From Lasiosphaeria ovina (Eukaryota; Ascomycota; Sordariomycetes; Sordariales; Lasiosphaeriaceae), in contig JAULSN010000003.1 in assembly GCA_033439765.1 (NCBI GenBank), positions 5,456,001 to 5,520,000 on the forward strand: a stretch of DNA of 64,000 nt, read 5' to 3'. The notes below the pieces were generated by a model that worked only from the letters and a program-made list of their open reading frames with translations, did not search any database and had not been told where the DNA came from. The position numbers were made by a program, and so were the translations under genes. The first letter of the stretch is position 1. Every line of letters begins with the position of its first letter. Shown one piece after another: positions 11,041-23,397 of this stretch.

Positions 11041-12120
11041 GTGACCAGGGAACTTATCGAAGGGCAGTTCAACGCCACGACCAATGCACAGCACATTGCC
11101 TCCGTCTCCAGTGACGACTTTGAGTCCTCGTCCCCAGAGGTGGAATATGTCGTGGAATATGTCGTCCGCCAGGGCCGGATCCTTACGGGCCGTGCAGTCA
11201 AGGACCCCCCCCCCGAGGGCAATGACACGCTGCGTTCACTGCTTGTGCCACAGCTGCAGCACCGAGCTTGGCGAGACGCACCGTCAGCACTAAAGCTCGA
11301 TGTTGGTGCGCCAGGCACGCTTGGCTCGCTCCAGTTCGTTGAAGACAGCGGGCATGAGAACGATCTCGGGCCGCAAGAGGTAGAGATAGAGGCCAAGGCA
11401 TGGGGACTGAGTTTCAGCGACGTACTGATTGCACTCGGTCGTGAGGTAGGCAACGACCTAGGTGCCGACTGCGCCGGTATCGTCACGCGCGTGTCGGGCG
11501 CGACTGCGGTCCTCCATCGGAGCCGGAGATCGCGTCTGCATGGTACAGTAGCTAAGGGCTGTATGCGCCAGTTCCCGCGTGCACACCAGGGGCGCGTTCT
11601 GAGAATCCCGGACTCGCTTTCGTTTGAGAGCGCTGCGTCTGTGCTCGTGCCGGGACTGACGGCATACTACTGCCTCGTGTCTTATTGCGAACGTCCAGAA
11701 GGGAGAACGGGTTCTGGTGCATTCGGCAGCAGGCAGCACCGGCCAGATGGCTGTGCGTGTCGCCCAGATGCTCGGCGCACGGGTTTTAGCTACCACGTCT
11801 TCGCCCGAGAAGAAGCAATTCCTCACTGAAACATTTGGCATCCCGGATGACCATATCTCTAACAGCCGGACCACCTCGTTCGCCCGAGGCGTGATGCGGG
11901 CGACTGGCGGCCGTGGCGTCGACTGCGTGTTGAACTCGCTCTCGGGAGACGGATTGCGGGACTCATGGGACCCTTTGGGCGATTTGTCGGTATTGGCCCT
12001 GCCGACATCAACGTTAATTCTGGACTGGCCATGCCTATGTTCTCCAAGAATGTTTCCTTCCGGGCAGTGCACCTAATGTGGCTGACCGCCGATGTCACGG
12101 CTGGCTTGCTCGAGAACAAT
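11041..12120 (+). pseudogene. Orphan enoylreductase fragment of a reducing polyketide synthase
   Basis: The pieces fall in order along the ER domain of an iterative HR-PKS but in changing frames: VEYVVRQGRILTGR, APGTLGSLQFVED, VEIEAKAWGLSFSDVLIALG, DCAGIVTRVSG, GDRVCMV (other frame, about 11530), [44 protein letters not shown] (NADPH-binding, from about 11706), [15 protein letters not shown], then [12 protein letters not shown] in a third frame from about 11965. At least four frameshifts are needed. No ketosynthase, acyltransferase, ketoreductase or ACP sequence lies next to it, so it is a relic of a lost cluster or of a duplicated segment. The lesions are indels rather than RIP-type changes. 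Confidence 0.85.
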
Positions 12121-12590
12121 CTAATGCACTGGTCCTCGTTCCCCTTAATCCCCCCGTCTCCTCAACTCAATTCTCATCATTGTCATCCTCGATTGTACAG
12201 ATATGCTTGCGTAGCGAATCTCGCCAGCGCTTCGTAGATGGCGTTAAGCCCTCCTGCTGGAGACTGGTCTCTCGCTCCAGGCTTCTATTCCAAGCTCAAT
12301 CTCCCTGATATCTGACTTGCTAGCATTGTCGTAGCAACAGGCCTAGCCGACGTCTCTAAGAAGATTTTAACTTTAGATGGGGTACGATGTGATGGGTGTG
12401 CGTGCCAATGTCTAAATTAACCAAGTACGTGAGCGATGAAGCCGTGATCAGTCGACTATAGGGCTAGTCCGTACAGCAGCGTTCCATCAGGGGGAGCTCT
12501 GAACCCGTACGGCTCGCTCCCAGGACTATCTCACAATGAGGATCTCGACAGCAGACGCCAAATTCAAAATACAACAAATGGCGTATGCCC
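12121..12590. other. Intergenic spacer between PKS relic and MSH6
   Basis: Holds the 3' flank of MSH6. No gene seen. Confidence 0.4.
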
Positions 12591-15500
12591 TCAGAGAGCT
12601 TCAATAGTTCGCAGCAGCACGTCAACGTCGTGCTCCGTCATGCCATCCCCGTTGTCTCGCAGCATATTGGAGACATCGCTCAGTACGCCCAGAGGGATGT
12701 AACACCCAGCCTTGGCGCGTTCCAGGCTCCTCTTAAACCGGCCCGTGTGCTCCCACTCCCGGGCTGCAACCTCGGCTCTCTCGATCACTTTGTTCGGGAT
12801 GCCACACATGGCTGCGCAGTGCATGCCGAAAGAGCTCTCTGCAACCCCGTCCTCCAGCTTATACAAGAACGTGATACGGCGACCTACATCGTCAACGTAA
12901 ACCTGCATCCGTCGGGGCCGAATTTCTGGGTGCTTGTCGAACTCCTCGGCTAGAGAGCGGTAGTGGGTTGCAAAAAAGCCTACACAGCCAATATGGCTAG
13001 CGATATGGTGCAAGACTGCCTGCGCGACGGCAAGTCCGTCATACGACGAAGTACCTCGACCAAGTTCATCAAGGATAACAAGCGAGCGAGGAGTTGCCTC
13101 GGCCAGGATTTTTTTCGTCTCGGATAGCTCGATGAAAAAAGTGGACTGGGCAGCAAGGATATTGTCATTGGCCCCAAGACGAGACATGATTCTGTCAATG
13201 GGCGTCAGACGAGCGGAGACAGCCGGAACGTAACAACCGATCTGGGCCATGATGACGGCAGCGCAAGTCTATCGATGGTTAGAACGGGGTAAAAACAGCG
13301 GCCCATACATGGTACGACATCATCACTTGCCATCCTTAGAATCGTCGACTTGCCGGCTGCGTTGGCACCGGTGAGCAGATTCATCTTGGCCTCGCTGCCG
13401 CCAAGCTTGATGTCGTTGGGAATGAAATCGTCCACCAATATGCACGGGTGCTGTAGCTCCTCAAACTCGACCACGCTCCGCTTCTCATCGACAAATACTG
13501 GGCGGCAGCGTGGCTCGCCCAGGGAAGATGATAGGTTGGCCAGGCTCATGAGGCAGTCCAGCTGCGCAACAATGTTGATGCTCCGGAGCCAGGTCTCCGA
13601 GTCCACGTCGAAAGTCTGGTAGAAGCTAGAGGCAATGTCACGGACAGTCTGCGAGTGGATTTCCTCAGCCTCCTGGAGCTCCCGGATAAGGCTGTCTAGC
13701 TCTCTGAAGTAATATCTTTTGACACTTGCTGTGGCAGATATCTGCCGCCAGTCCTTGGGGACCTTGACAGCTTTCGGGACTTCGAGCTGGTAGACCTCCT
13801 TACTTACATTAGCGAACTTGATGCTCCGGTTCTTCAAGACGCTCTTCTGCTTGGTTAAAAGAGCCTGAAGCTCGCTCTCAATGCGGGCAATGTTATCGGA
13901 ACTGCCGTCGAAGTCGTCCCGGATTCCTCTGTTGGGGGTAAACAACCCTTCCTCGCGGGATTTTTCGCGGTCAAATGCACCCTTCCAGTAACCGAGAGGT
14001 TCGCTCAGATTGGGCATAGACGCCAGAAGCCGGCCTAGGATGCCGTTGCTGCTGCCGCCGCTGCCGCTGGACGCACGCAGTACGCTTACGGTGTACTCAA
14101 TCTGCTCGAAGCTTTCCAAAACGCGGATAAAGTCGTTGGGTTTGCAGCTACCCGCGCGGATCCGGGAGACGAGCCTCTCAAGGTCAGGAATCCTGGTCAT
14201 CCCGGACGAGAACTGCTCTCGGATGTCGCAATCGGCATTCAAGGTGTCTACCGCGTCTAGACGCTCGTTGATTTGTTGGGCGTTGCATAGCGGATGGCAG
14301 ACCCATTGGCGGAAAAGGCGCTTACCAAATGGCGTAATGCAACGGTTGAGCAGCTTGAATAGCGTCCCCTCGCCACCTCCGTTTACGCTATTAGCGAAGA
14401 TCTCTAGGTTGATGAGGGTCTGCCCGTCGAGGATGAGAGTGCCGTGGCGGTGGATAGGGTTATAGAGCTGGAATTTGCCCCGGGAGATGAGGCTGCGCTC
14501 AAGCTTAAGCGTGCGAAGGTAGTGAACAAGAGCGCCGAAAGCAGACAGGAGCAAGTCGCTATCTCGGGCTTGGACCAATGTTTCCGGCCAGGTTGCCCCT
14601 CCCTCCGATCCGAAATAGTCGCCGGAATCAAGCTCCCGTCGCGTTGTATCGGCATCCCAGAAGGCGGTACCGGGCTTGAGGTGATTCCAGATGGTCATTG
14701 GCGTCGTGTTGTTCTTGAGGATACGTTGGGCCTTGGCCGAAAGATGCGACTTTTCCAGAACCAGCTCTCGCGGCGATGCCTGGACCACAAAAGTTTCAAA
14801 CTGGGTCAGGTCTGCGTCGTCCTGGAACTGGGAGACGTAGAACTGACCCGTGGCAGCATCTACAAAAGCAATGCCGAAGGCTGGCTTATCATCGATAATG
14901 GACTCTTTGATAGCTGCGCAGAAGGTTGCCATATCATCATGAAGCATGGCCTCCTCCATCAAAGTCCCACCAGTCAGGACGCAGCCAAGCTCGCGTCGGA
15001 TGATCTTGTCCTTCTTAGCGGCAGCGCTGTCTCGCACCCGCATCTCCATACCCAGAGCGGATTCCATTTCATCCACCCTTGCCACTTTGAAGCCCTTGGA
15101 TAGGAACTGGTTCGCCCACGTGTCGAAGGAGGTCACAGGAAAACCAACCATTGGCATGTTGATACGTTCCGTGACCCTGAGGTCAAAGAGTTGGTGGCCG
15201 AGGATTGCATCGTTCTCGAGCAGCTCGTAGAACTTGCCCTTCCTGAAGAAAACCACAGTATCCCAGTACCTCTGCTTGACCGTCCAGTACTGCTTCTCAA
15301 AGGGAGTGAAGTTGTTCCAGATGTGAGGAGGAATGAAGAGGGTCGACTTGTCGTACTCGGGATGGTCAGGCGTCCTCTTTTCCATGTCCATGACGTTCGC
15401 CAGCCACGCGCTTCTCCCCCGCGGTTGTTTGATGTTGTGGGCCTTTTCTTTGCCCTTGCTGGGAAATGCTGTAGGAGTTGGCTGCAGTATTGCCGGGCCG

Positions 15501-16217
15501 GGCTGGACGGGCCGGGCGGGCCGAGCGTTGTTCGGGTCATATCGCCATTGGCACATGACTTGGCCCTCTTGATGATCATCGTGGCCTTCTGAAGGGGAAG
15601 GCACCGTCGACCGTTTGCGTGGGTTGTTATTATCCGGCTGCCGCTTCCTCTTCTTTTCCTTCTGCTGCATGTCGCCATCGTCGGAGACCGCGATGTCCTC
15701 CATGCCATGAACGACTGGGGATAGGTATCCGCTTGGCGTACGGTTATTATTATTGTTGATGTTTTTGTTTTTGATTTTGTTTTTTTTTTTTTGTTGTTGT
15801 TTTTGTTGTTGTTGTTGTTGTTGTAGGTTTTGGGAAGAGCGGTCCTATCCCATCTGTGTCTCTCATCCTGGTGCTCGTCCTTGCGCAATGGTTGGGTGTA
15901 GTTAGCAGCGTGTTCCTGAAAGAGACAGCCGTTAGTGAACTGAAATGGCGCTTGTGACTACTAAAACGGAACCATACCCTCCGGGCGGGACTGCTTGCAA
16001 GCGTCAAGACTGAGAGAGATCTGGCCTTGAGTGCGGCCGTCTGGTCTATGTTTGGGGCATGCATAACAGTCGGACTGGACGATGACGTGGAAGCATTAGC
16101 TTCAGCAGAAGCGACCTTGGAGAAAAATCCTAGGATGCTCTGCTGCTTGCCCGTCGAGCCTGGAGCAGACTTCTTCGAGACGGGTGTGCGAGCTGCTCCT
16201 CGAGACTTGTCCCCCAT
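12591..16217 (-). CDS. MSH6: DNA mismatch repair protein MSH6 (MutS homologue)
   Basis: The main body is a long frame at 15703-13331 plus a last exon at 13268-12591. MutS landmarks: VVFFRKGKFYELLENDA (mismatch-binding F-Y-E), FPVTSFDTWANQFL, GANAAGKSTILRM (Walker A, about 13345), LVILDELGRGTSSYDG (Walker B) and FFATHYRSLAEEF. F-Y-E within a large N-extended MutS protein is MSH6-like; it pairs with MSH2 to find base mismatches. The intron at 13330-13269 begins GC (ATG|GCAAGT), and only this GC-AG join keeps frame. The true start is probably the ATG at 16217: exon 16217-15978 carries a PCNA box (QQSILGFF), and the intron at 15977-15916 is textbook (GTATGG ... CTAAC ... TTTCAG). From 15915 the frame is EHAANYTQPLRKDEHQ and runs into an A13 tract (15792-15780). 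It emerges out of phase with the MutS frame by one base. Confidence 0.9.
15780..15838 (-). repeat. A13 homopolymer plus CAA microsatellite inside MSH6
   Basis: On the coding strand a run of CAA triplets is followed by 13 consecutive A (15792-15780) and further A-rich sequence. It lies in the disordered N-terminal region of MSH6. The frame upstream and the frame downstream differ here by one nucleotide. Confidence 0.8.
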
Positions 16218-16840
16218 CTTTGTCGTTCAACGGCACCCAGCACATGTATCTTGGTTAATGTAGAGAAACCTGAACATCACAGCAGAATCTGGACGTTGCT
16301 ACCCCGCAGCGTTTCCACAGAGATTTTTCAGGCAAGAGGCGCCACGGCGCGCTGGGGGTTCCAGGGGTCGCGGTTTTCGCGTCCGTGTTAGCCTATCCCA
16401 GCCCTGCAATAGACCAGGGGATCAGCAGTATGACTCAGGTTCGTTGGGCAATTGCGTGGAAGACATCGGGGCTTTTTCCGAAGAGTTTTGTTTCGTCGTC
16501 CCTATATACTAGCCCCCGAGGACCGCCGTCGTGATCTTGGCCAATTTTCGCGATTGACTGCTGGGGATTCCTGGGGCTTCTCGGTCACGTTGGGCGATGT
16601 AGATCACAGATGGTTGACCTAGTTCAATCAGCTGGGGTTTAGGCAGACATGCGGAACAACGATAAGTTCATAAGACGACCGTACGCCGGAATGGTTTTCT
16701 TTTTCTTCATTTTTTTGGGAGGTGGAGAAATCTATTTTATTTATCACATTAGAAAGAAACATGTGTATTAGTATATTTGTGTTAAGATGTTACGCGCTTT
16801 GATGCCAGGTGCTAGCGCAAGAACACCAAAAGAAAAGGGG
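16218..16840. other. Spacer between MSH6 and transposon relic
   Basis: No gene seen. It includes the MSH6 upstream region and a T/A-rich stretch at 16690-16790 that may be the 3' flank of the transposon. Confidence 0.35.
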
Positions 16841-17940
16841 TCAAGAATCTGGTGATGTAAACAAAGGAAAGGAAAAAAGCCAATAACCAGTATAACCTCC
16901 CTTGGCCCGGATGCAGGACTCCAGGTGCCCGGGCATCAAATGGACCAATTTTAGCAGGTATTCCGGTGGAACAGCCTCCCAAGTAGTGTGAGTAGCGGCC
17001 TTCAACGCCAGCCCGGTAGGCCGCTGAGGGTGGTTACGCTCAATCCACCGCTTCATAAAAATCCAGACATGCTCGATCGGGTTAAGGTTAGGGGAGTGGG
17101 GAGGCCAGGCAACGTGATCAGCGCCTGGGAAATGCTCTGACATGAAGGCCTTCGTCGCCTTGGAACTGTGAGCAGGCGCATTATCCTGTTAAAGCTTGAA
17201 TCCCGGATTTTGCACCCAGAATTGCCGGAACAAAGGAAGAATGTGCTCCTGGTAGGTAGCCTAGTTGATCTTCCCCCAGGATTTTCCCAGACCAACGAAG
17301 ATCCCTTCGTATTGCCTGCAAAGCATGCTCAAAACATCCAGCCGTTAGCCCTCATACAGACCTTGGCGAATTCCTGGGGGTCTTCGCCGGGGAAAACCAT
17401 CACAAACTTGAGGCCAGAGCCTAGAGCCCAGTCCGTTGACCTAGGTTTCGTCTGACCAGGTCCAAGACTCCCAGTCGGTCGGCAACATACCTGCCCACTT
17501 GAGGGCGAATTCCAGGCGTAATTCGCGGGCCTTCTCGCTCAACGGCTGGTGCAGAGGCTGGAGGACCCTGGAGATGCCCTCGGTTTCCATGGCGGCTTTG
17601 ATCGCTCGATGGCCGTATGGCTCGAGGGCAGGGATGAGGGTACGCAATTCTCGCCAAGGAACCATCTCTTCGACTTATTCGGCGTGTTGATATAGTCCTG
17701 AATCAACTGCTTGACTTCGGGCGGCACGACCGGCTCTCCACCGCACCGATCATAGCGCGGGCGAGTAGTGGCGATGGTGGTATATTGTGCCTGCCGTTGA
17801 GTCAGGCCGAGGCACTGCGCGATGACGGCGATTGGATGTGTGCGTGGAAACGCAGGGCTTTGACCATGATCCGCCCTCATAGCTTGTGGTGTGCTCTTCC
17901 GGTTGCCCCGAAGGGTGCCCGGGTCCGAGGTGAACGACAA
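16841..17940 (-). mobile_element. Tc1/mariner-type transposase, RIP-inactivated
   Basis: The N-terminal piece (from 17940) has an HTH-like stretch HPIAVIAQCLGLTQRQAQY and then shifts frame by one near 17668. From 17665 to 16841 one frame holds the DDE catalytic core: WTWSDET, then WVNG after a stop, IFVGLGKSWGKI, QDNAPAHSSKATKAF, and WPPHSPNLNPIEHVWIFMKRW. The frame is broken by four stops (17443-17441, and one each before RLDVLS, ATYQEH and QDNAPAH). Each is explained by a RIP-type change (CAA/CAG to TAA/TAG, or TGG to TAG). This matches fungal Tc1-like elements that move by cut and paste. I could not find convincing terminal inverted repeats by eye, so the element limits are those of the coding trace. 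Confidence 0.8.
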
Positions 17941-19845
17941 ATCAGCTGCATGAACTAACTGACCAGTTTCCTCAGGGCCCGAGCTGACTATGCCTTCATC
18001 AGAGAGACCGGCCCGCGAGGGCGAGGGAGACGGGACGCGGTTGACTGGGCGCGGGAGGGCATTGGGAGGATCTTCGAAAGCAATAGTGGATTCAGTCGAG
18101 GGGGTCTCAGGCTGAGCAGGAAGGAGGCGCGGCGGCGTTGTCGGGCAGGGACGTGGGTCAGGGGTAACTAGAAGATCAAATTAGTAGGGAAAAGGTAATG
18201 GAATGGATTGCACTTACCGGCGGGCGCCAAAGTGCGGGCGTCGAGGCCATCGCCAGGTTGGACGGCACGGTCGCCAACGGCAGGCACAGGCTAACGTAGC
18301 CCAGTGCCGGGCTGCAACCAAGGGAGTTGGCGGGCAAGGCGGGGTATGGTGGGGAAAAGGGAGCAATATGATTGGGTGGAAGTCAAGGATTAGTCAGGAA
18401 AAAGTGGGGCGAAGGTTGGAAGGTTTGACGGATTTGCGGTTTGAACGAATTCAGCGAATTTGACGATTGATCAAACCCTGGCTAAGCTAGCCAGCTAATT
18501 TGACTGATTTTCTCTAATTCGATTTTTTAATTAAAGAGCTGGAAATGCCCCAATCCTTTTGGATTTTTTCCTATCATCTTGAACCCGGTTTTTTGGCCTG
18601 TATTTTCTTTTTTCTGGGTGATTGTTCTAGGTATCCACTATGGTGTGGGGGTATACCACGCCAACGAACAAACCACCCTTAGCGCTAATGCCGCTGTCAG
18701 TTCGCTGGACTGCCACTTGACGGATCGCGGCTCGCGATTCCAATTTCCGGGGGCCGCAGCAACCACTTAAACGAACGTTATGGAGGTAATTATTGGCCGC
18801 TGGATGTCGACCCCAATGGACTACGGGCAACGGCCTAGGGTCAGGACTTCACTGTAGGCAAGCGAAAGGCCGAAGCCGAGTGCAATCACGCCTAATTCCG
18901 CGCCCTGGCGAGTCGGCCGTAAGTGTCTTGGTAAAGGGCGAGCTGCACTAGACTTGACCAACTTGGGGCACACAGTCTCGGTGAAGACGCACAGACCGGC
19001 CCGCACGCCAAGACTTCCGACAATTGCCAGGAGCGTTTTCTCCGCTTCAACCACCCACTTCGTCAGCGAAACGATAACAGGCCCTCTTGTGAGCAGTGGA
19101 ATTTTTGTCGTGTCGAGAAAGGGAGTAATTTGTTAGACAACTCAGAGCTTTCAAGGGACCTGAAAGGCATCGTTTACTTGGACTAAAATGGTGGATTTCG
19201 ACACACAATTCAGCTTAGCCGTTGTGCCACACAAGCCGGAACTCATATTTCTCCCTGTCCCGAATTCCATACCGAACGGCCAATCCTCGCTCGAGGACGC
19301 GCCAGGACTCAAATTCATCAATAAAGGGCTCGCTCAAATATTGAGCGTTTCATAGTCATCAGAGCCAAACGACACACATGGAGACATGGGACAGATTTAT
19401 TTGCCCACTTCTCCAATATCATGTCCCAGTGCCAAGTCTACTGCGCGCTTGGAAGGTTGATAGCGACATGAGAAGAGGTGATTCTAATGCCGAATTACGC
19501 ATTGGTAAGAAAATAGAGGGTGGCCGGGTATTAGGGTGGCCTGGTGGACAGTCGTTAGGACGCCAAGGCACATTTAATTGAGGGTATCCTATCCAGGTCG
19601 TGTGAAGCCCAACACTTGGGGGATTTTTAAGCCAATGATCTCCATTTTGATGGATTTGCCAGCAGCCAATCACCAGTTGTTACGGCTTGGTTTCTACCCA
19701 ATCGAATGGAGAGCCCATCTCCCCTTGAGTCCCTCGCACTTTCTTCACATTTCACCCATCAGCTCGTCATATTATATCAGATCACCTGCGACCCAAAGTC
19801 CGTAACACGCTGCGCTCTCCCCTTGCGAAACACACCATTCTCGCC
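17941..19845. other. Gene-poor stretch upstream of the Clr5-ankyrin gene
   Basis: No gene supported. A/T-rich sequence at 18480-18620 may be the other flank of the Tc1-like element. A minus-strand open stretch near 19100-18821 has some hydrophobic segments but no family I recognise. 19730-19845 is the likely promoter and leader of the next gene. Confidence 0.35.
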
Positions 19846-22800
19846 ATGCCGAAGCACGATTGGGAAAAGTTCCGCGCCGAGATCGAGCACCTCTACGTCA
19901 CCGAGGACAAGGCTCTCGCGGAGGTAGTCGAGATTCTTGCGGAGACGAGTGGGCTTCGAGCGAGGTTGGCTCCCAATTCCATTACCGATGTGTGTGCACG
20001 AGGCACTTCCCTCTAACTCAGGAACAGTAAATCATCGTTCGAGAAAAAGCTGCGACAATGGGGCCTGACCAAGTACCACATGGGGCAGCGCAGTTGGTGT
20101 GCCGTGGGTCGCATCATTGAAAAACGCAAACGAGCTGGCAAAATGAGCGAGGTGTACGTTCGGGGTGTTATGGTATCGCGGGACAAGGTAAAAAGGGAAA
20201 TATCACGTCATGTCGCTCTGACGCTCCGGTCCAAGTTTGCGATGAGTCCAGGTATGATAGACTGATGGTTTAAGGGACAGAACGGGTGCTTGGGCTGACG
20301 TGTTGGTTTTAGCTTCACCTTCCCCGGAGCCTCCCGACAGAGTTTTTATTCGCAGTCCTGCCCCTTCGCGAGACGATGCTTTCTTGTGGGATGACCGTAG
20401 CCCTTGGCTGCAGTTTCTGGCATCCTTGTGCAGTTCTGGCGCTCACGGTATGTGGAGAATCAGACCTAGATCCCTTATCAGGCAGCATTGCTCAGACACG
20501 TAGCAGGTCTCGTAGCGGAGGCATCGGTGATCCACGAAAGACCAGATAGTGCCGTCTCTGGTCCATTCGAGACATGGCCTTACTTGGGCCTTTTAGGGAC
20601 CGTCGACCGCTACCGAGCGGATGAGCCGGGACGTAAAGCAGCGTTTCTAGAGGCCCGGAACGCCGTCTGGATGACCGAAGCCCTGAACCGAATCATGCCA
20701 GAGGAATATTCGGGCCAGCACACCCTGGCGGCTCGAGACATCAGCAGCAACTGGAATTCCCAGTGGGGGATGATGATACGCTTATTTCTCCTCTCCAACA
20801 ACTTTTCGCTTTCCGATGAATGGTTCCCCGTAGTGGATCAAATCATCTCTACCGGTTCCCAGAGCTTGCATTGCTTTCTGTCTACACAGAGTCTTGTTAA
20901 CGAGGCTATTAAGGCTCAAGTCTTCTCGTGGGCTCTTCGCTGCGGCCGTGACGACATCGTGCGTCTTCTTCTGCGTCTCGGCCAGAACCCCGACCTAGAT
21001 AGCACCTACGCTACCCCATGGAGTAGCCAGCCCCTCCAGGTTGCGGCTTTCATAAGAGATCAGCGGACTTCGGTGAAAATGATTCACGCGCTCCTCGAGC
21101 ACGGCGCGAAGATTGATAGTTCCCTCGTCCAGTCTCCTCTCAACATTGCTATCGCCATGGATAACCAAGAAGCTGTTGATGTGCTCATTGAATCCGGTGC
21201 TTGCTTACGTCTCCCCTCACTTGCGGCTGCAATACGGTCAGGCAATGACGAGTTAGTGCGAAAGGTACTGGATACAGGGGTGGATATCAACAAAAAAATC
21301 CCATCGGCACCGGTTTTGTGGAACATCAACAATTGGGCGGCCCTTGCGCACGCGGCACACCGTGGCCATTTACAGATCGTCAAGATACTGGTTACAAGAG
21401 GAGCGGATGTTGATGCGGTGCATACGTGGTCGGAGTTTAGGGGCGTTCGGTATGACAATCTTTGGACCACTGCGCTTGGGATTGCGGTTGCTGCTGAGCA
21501 GGTTGAGACTGTGAGGTTTCTCGCTGGGATCACCAGTGGAGGAATTAGGGAAGGGTCTGCCGGGGATTACATCTGGCCTTTGGCAATTGCAGCCCTCACG
21601 GGCAACAACGAGACCATTAGGGTATTGCTTAGCGCTGGAGCTGATGTTTCTCGCGCTGATGAGATTCCCAGAGGACTTGGATCGAGAGTAAAGCACGACG
21701 ACGACTGCCTGCGGGTTTTCCCGAAGACTCTACTCGAGTGCCTAATCATACAGCTAAAAGGGGACGAAGAGACACTCGTGGAGCTTTGTGAGACGCTGAT
21801 CAATAAAGGCGCACGCACCAGCAGGGCACTGGTAATAGCAACCATAAAAGAGAAGGTCGAAGTCGTCAGGCTGCTGCTCCGTCACGGTACGACGCTGGAT
21901 ATACCGCCAGAGACCACGCACGGGACGAGCGCATTTGGGCTTGCCATCGCGATGGGGAACCTCACTCTTGCTCGAATGCTACACGGTGCCGGAGCGACCG
22001 AGACCGGGATACTCCGCAACATCAAAAACGAGGAAACAGCGGAGTTTCTGGAAAGGGTCGGGTTGCTAGGTGCGGTTTTGCGCAAGTACGGCTGGGCAAT
22101 CCTGAATAAGGCCATAGAGGGAGGGGAGGAATCACGATGGCTCGTTAACCGCATTCTGGAGACGGATATGGACCTCAAGGGAAAATACGTCTTCATCCTG
22201 GCTACAGCAGTGAAGCACACGCTCGACATTGACTTCATCAAAACGATGATCAACCACGGCGCCGCTTGGACGACCTGCATCATCCGTGAGGCCATAGAGG
22301 CCGCCATTGAAGCAGACGCTTCTGACGACATCATGCACCTGCTGCTCGGCGCGTGGAAGACAGCCAAGAAAACCCCTTGGGATTTTATAGACGACACCAT
22401 CAGCATCCTATTCTCCGCCGCTCGTCGCAGCAGTCGTCGAATACTCGGCATTATCTTGGCCGCGCTCGACTGGACGCCTGAGGACCTTGGCGTGGCCCTT
22501 AACCACTCTATCTTCGATTGTAACTACTCTGTTATACAGGATCTCTTGGATGCAGGGGCAGCACTGAAAGGGGGCCGCTGCTATCATTCGCCATTGGAGG
22601 CCGCAATCAGCCAAAAGCAAATGTGGCTCGTCAAGATACTCCTCGAGGCCGGGGCAGACGTTCAAGACGATGGAGCCCTGCTATCGGCAGTGCGCTGCGG
22701 CAACATGGGCTTCGTCCAACTACTTCTAGCCAAAGGCGCAAATCCCAACAACCCATCAGCCCTGATAAAAAATACATCGACAGCGCTCCAGCTCGCGTCT

Positions 22801-23397
22801 TCCATGGGTTTTCTGGCTATGGGCCGAACGCTCATCGATGCTGGGGCGGATATTAACGCTCCAGGGCTTGTAGTCGACGATCCTACCTGCAAGTCCTATG
22901 CCCTCGAGCTCACAGCACTCACCATTGCCGCGCTCGAAGGCCGCCTCGAGATTCTGCACCTCTTGTTGAGCCGAGGAGCTGCAGTCTACGGAGCTGCCAG
23001 GGGGCAATATATTGGCGCGGTCCGAGCTGCTAACTTGGGCGGCCATGGGGCGGCCGGCACGCTTCTCAAATCGTACGGTGGTTGGACCGAGGAAGATGAG
23101 CGGCTCTGTAGAACGGAGCATGCGGCCGCTGTCGCAGCTACGAAGGCGTACTACGAGAAAATCATCTCAGACGAGTCTTCCTCAGAGAAGGTTACCGAGG
23201 ATACGGGGACGGCGGATTTGGCCACTGAGGATACGGGGACGGTGGATTTGGCCACCCAGGACTGGCCAAGTGTGGAAAGTGAATGGGACATAGGCCTCGC
23301 CGATTCGCACACTGAGTTTGACGATTTTTTCCTTGAAGAATTGGGTCGGTTTCAGGATAATACAATGGACGGTGACGGCTGGCTTAGCAGTTTCTAG
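19846..23397 (+). CDS. Clr5-domain ankyrin-repeat protein
   Basis: Exons 19846-19964, 20022-20251, 20313-20447 and about 20507-23397 give 1124 aa in frame. The last intron starts at 20448 (GTATGT); its acceptor could be the AG at 20485, 20503 or 20506, all of which keep frame. The N-terminal Clr5-type module is clear: HDWEKFRAEIEHLYVTEDKAL, then FEKKLRQWGLTKYH across intron 1. After about residue 230 a long run of ankyrin repeats follows (HGAKIDSSLVQSPLNIAIAM, LLSAGADVSRADE, LLEAGADVQDDGALLSAVRCG, LIDAGADINAPG, LEILHLLLSRGAAVYG). The acidic tail holds a tandem 10-residue repeat. Such proteins are common in fungal accessory genomes and are thought to act in recognition or regulation. Intact throughout. 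Confidence 0.87.
23205..23264 (+). repeat. 30-bp tandem repeat, two units, in the ankyrin gene tail
   Basis: Two adjacent near-identical 30-bp units encode TEDTGTADLA and TEDTGTVDLA in frame near the C-terminus. Confidence 0.75.

Noticed and set aside
18821..19100. Minus-strand hydrophobic frame
   Set aside because: No start, splice sites or family resemblance strong enough to call a gene.
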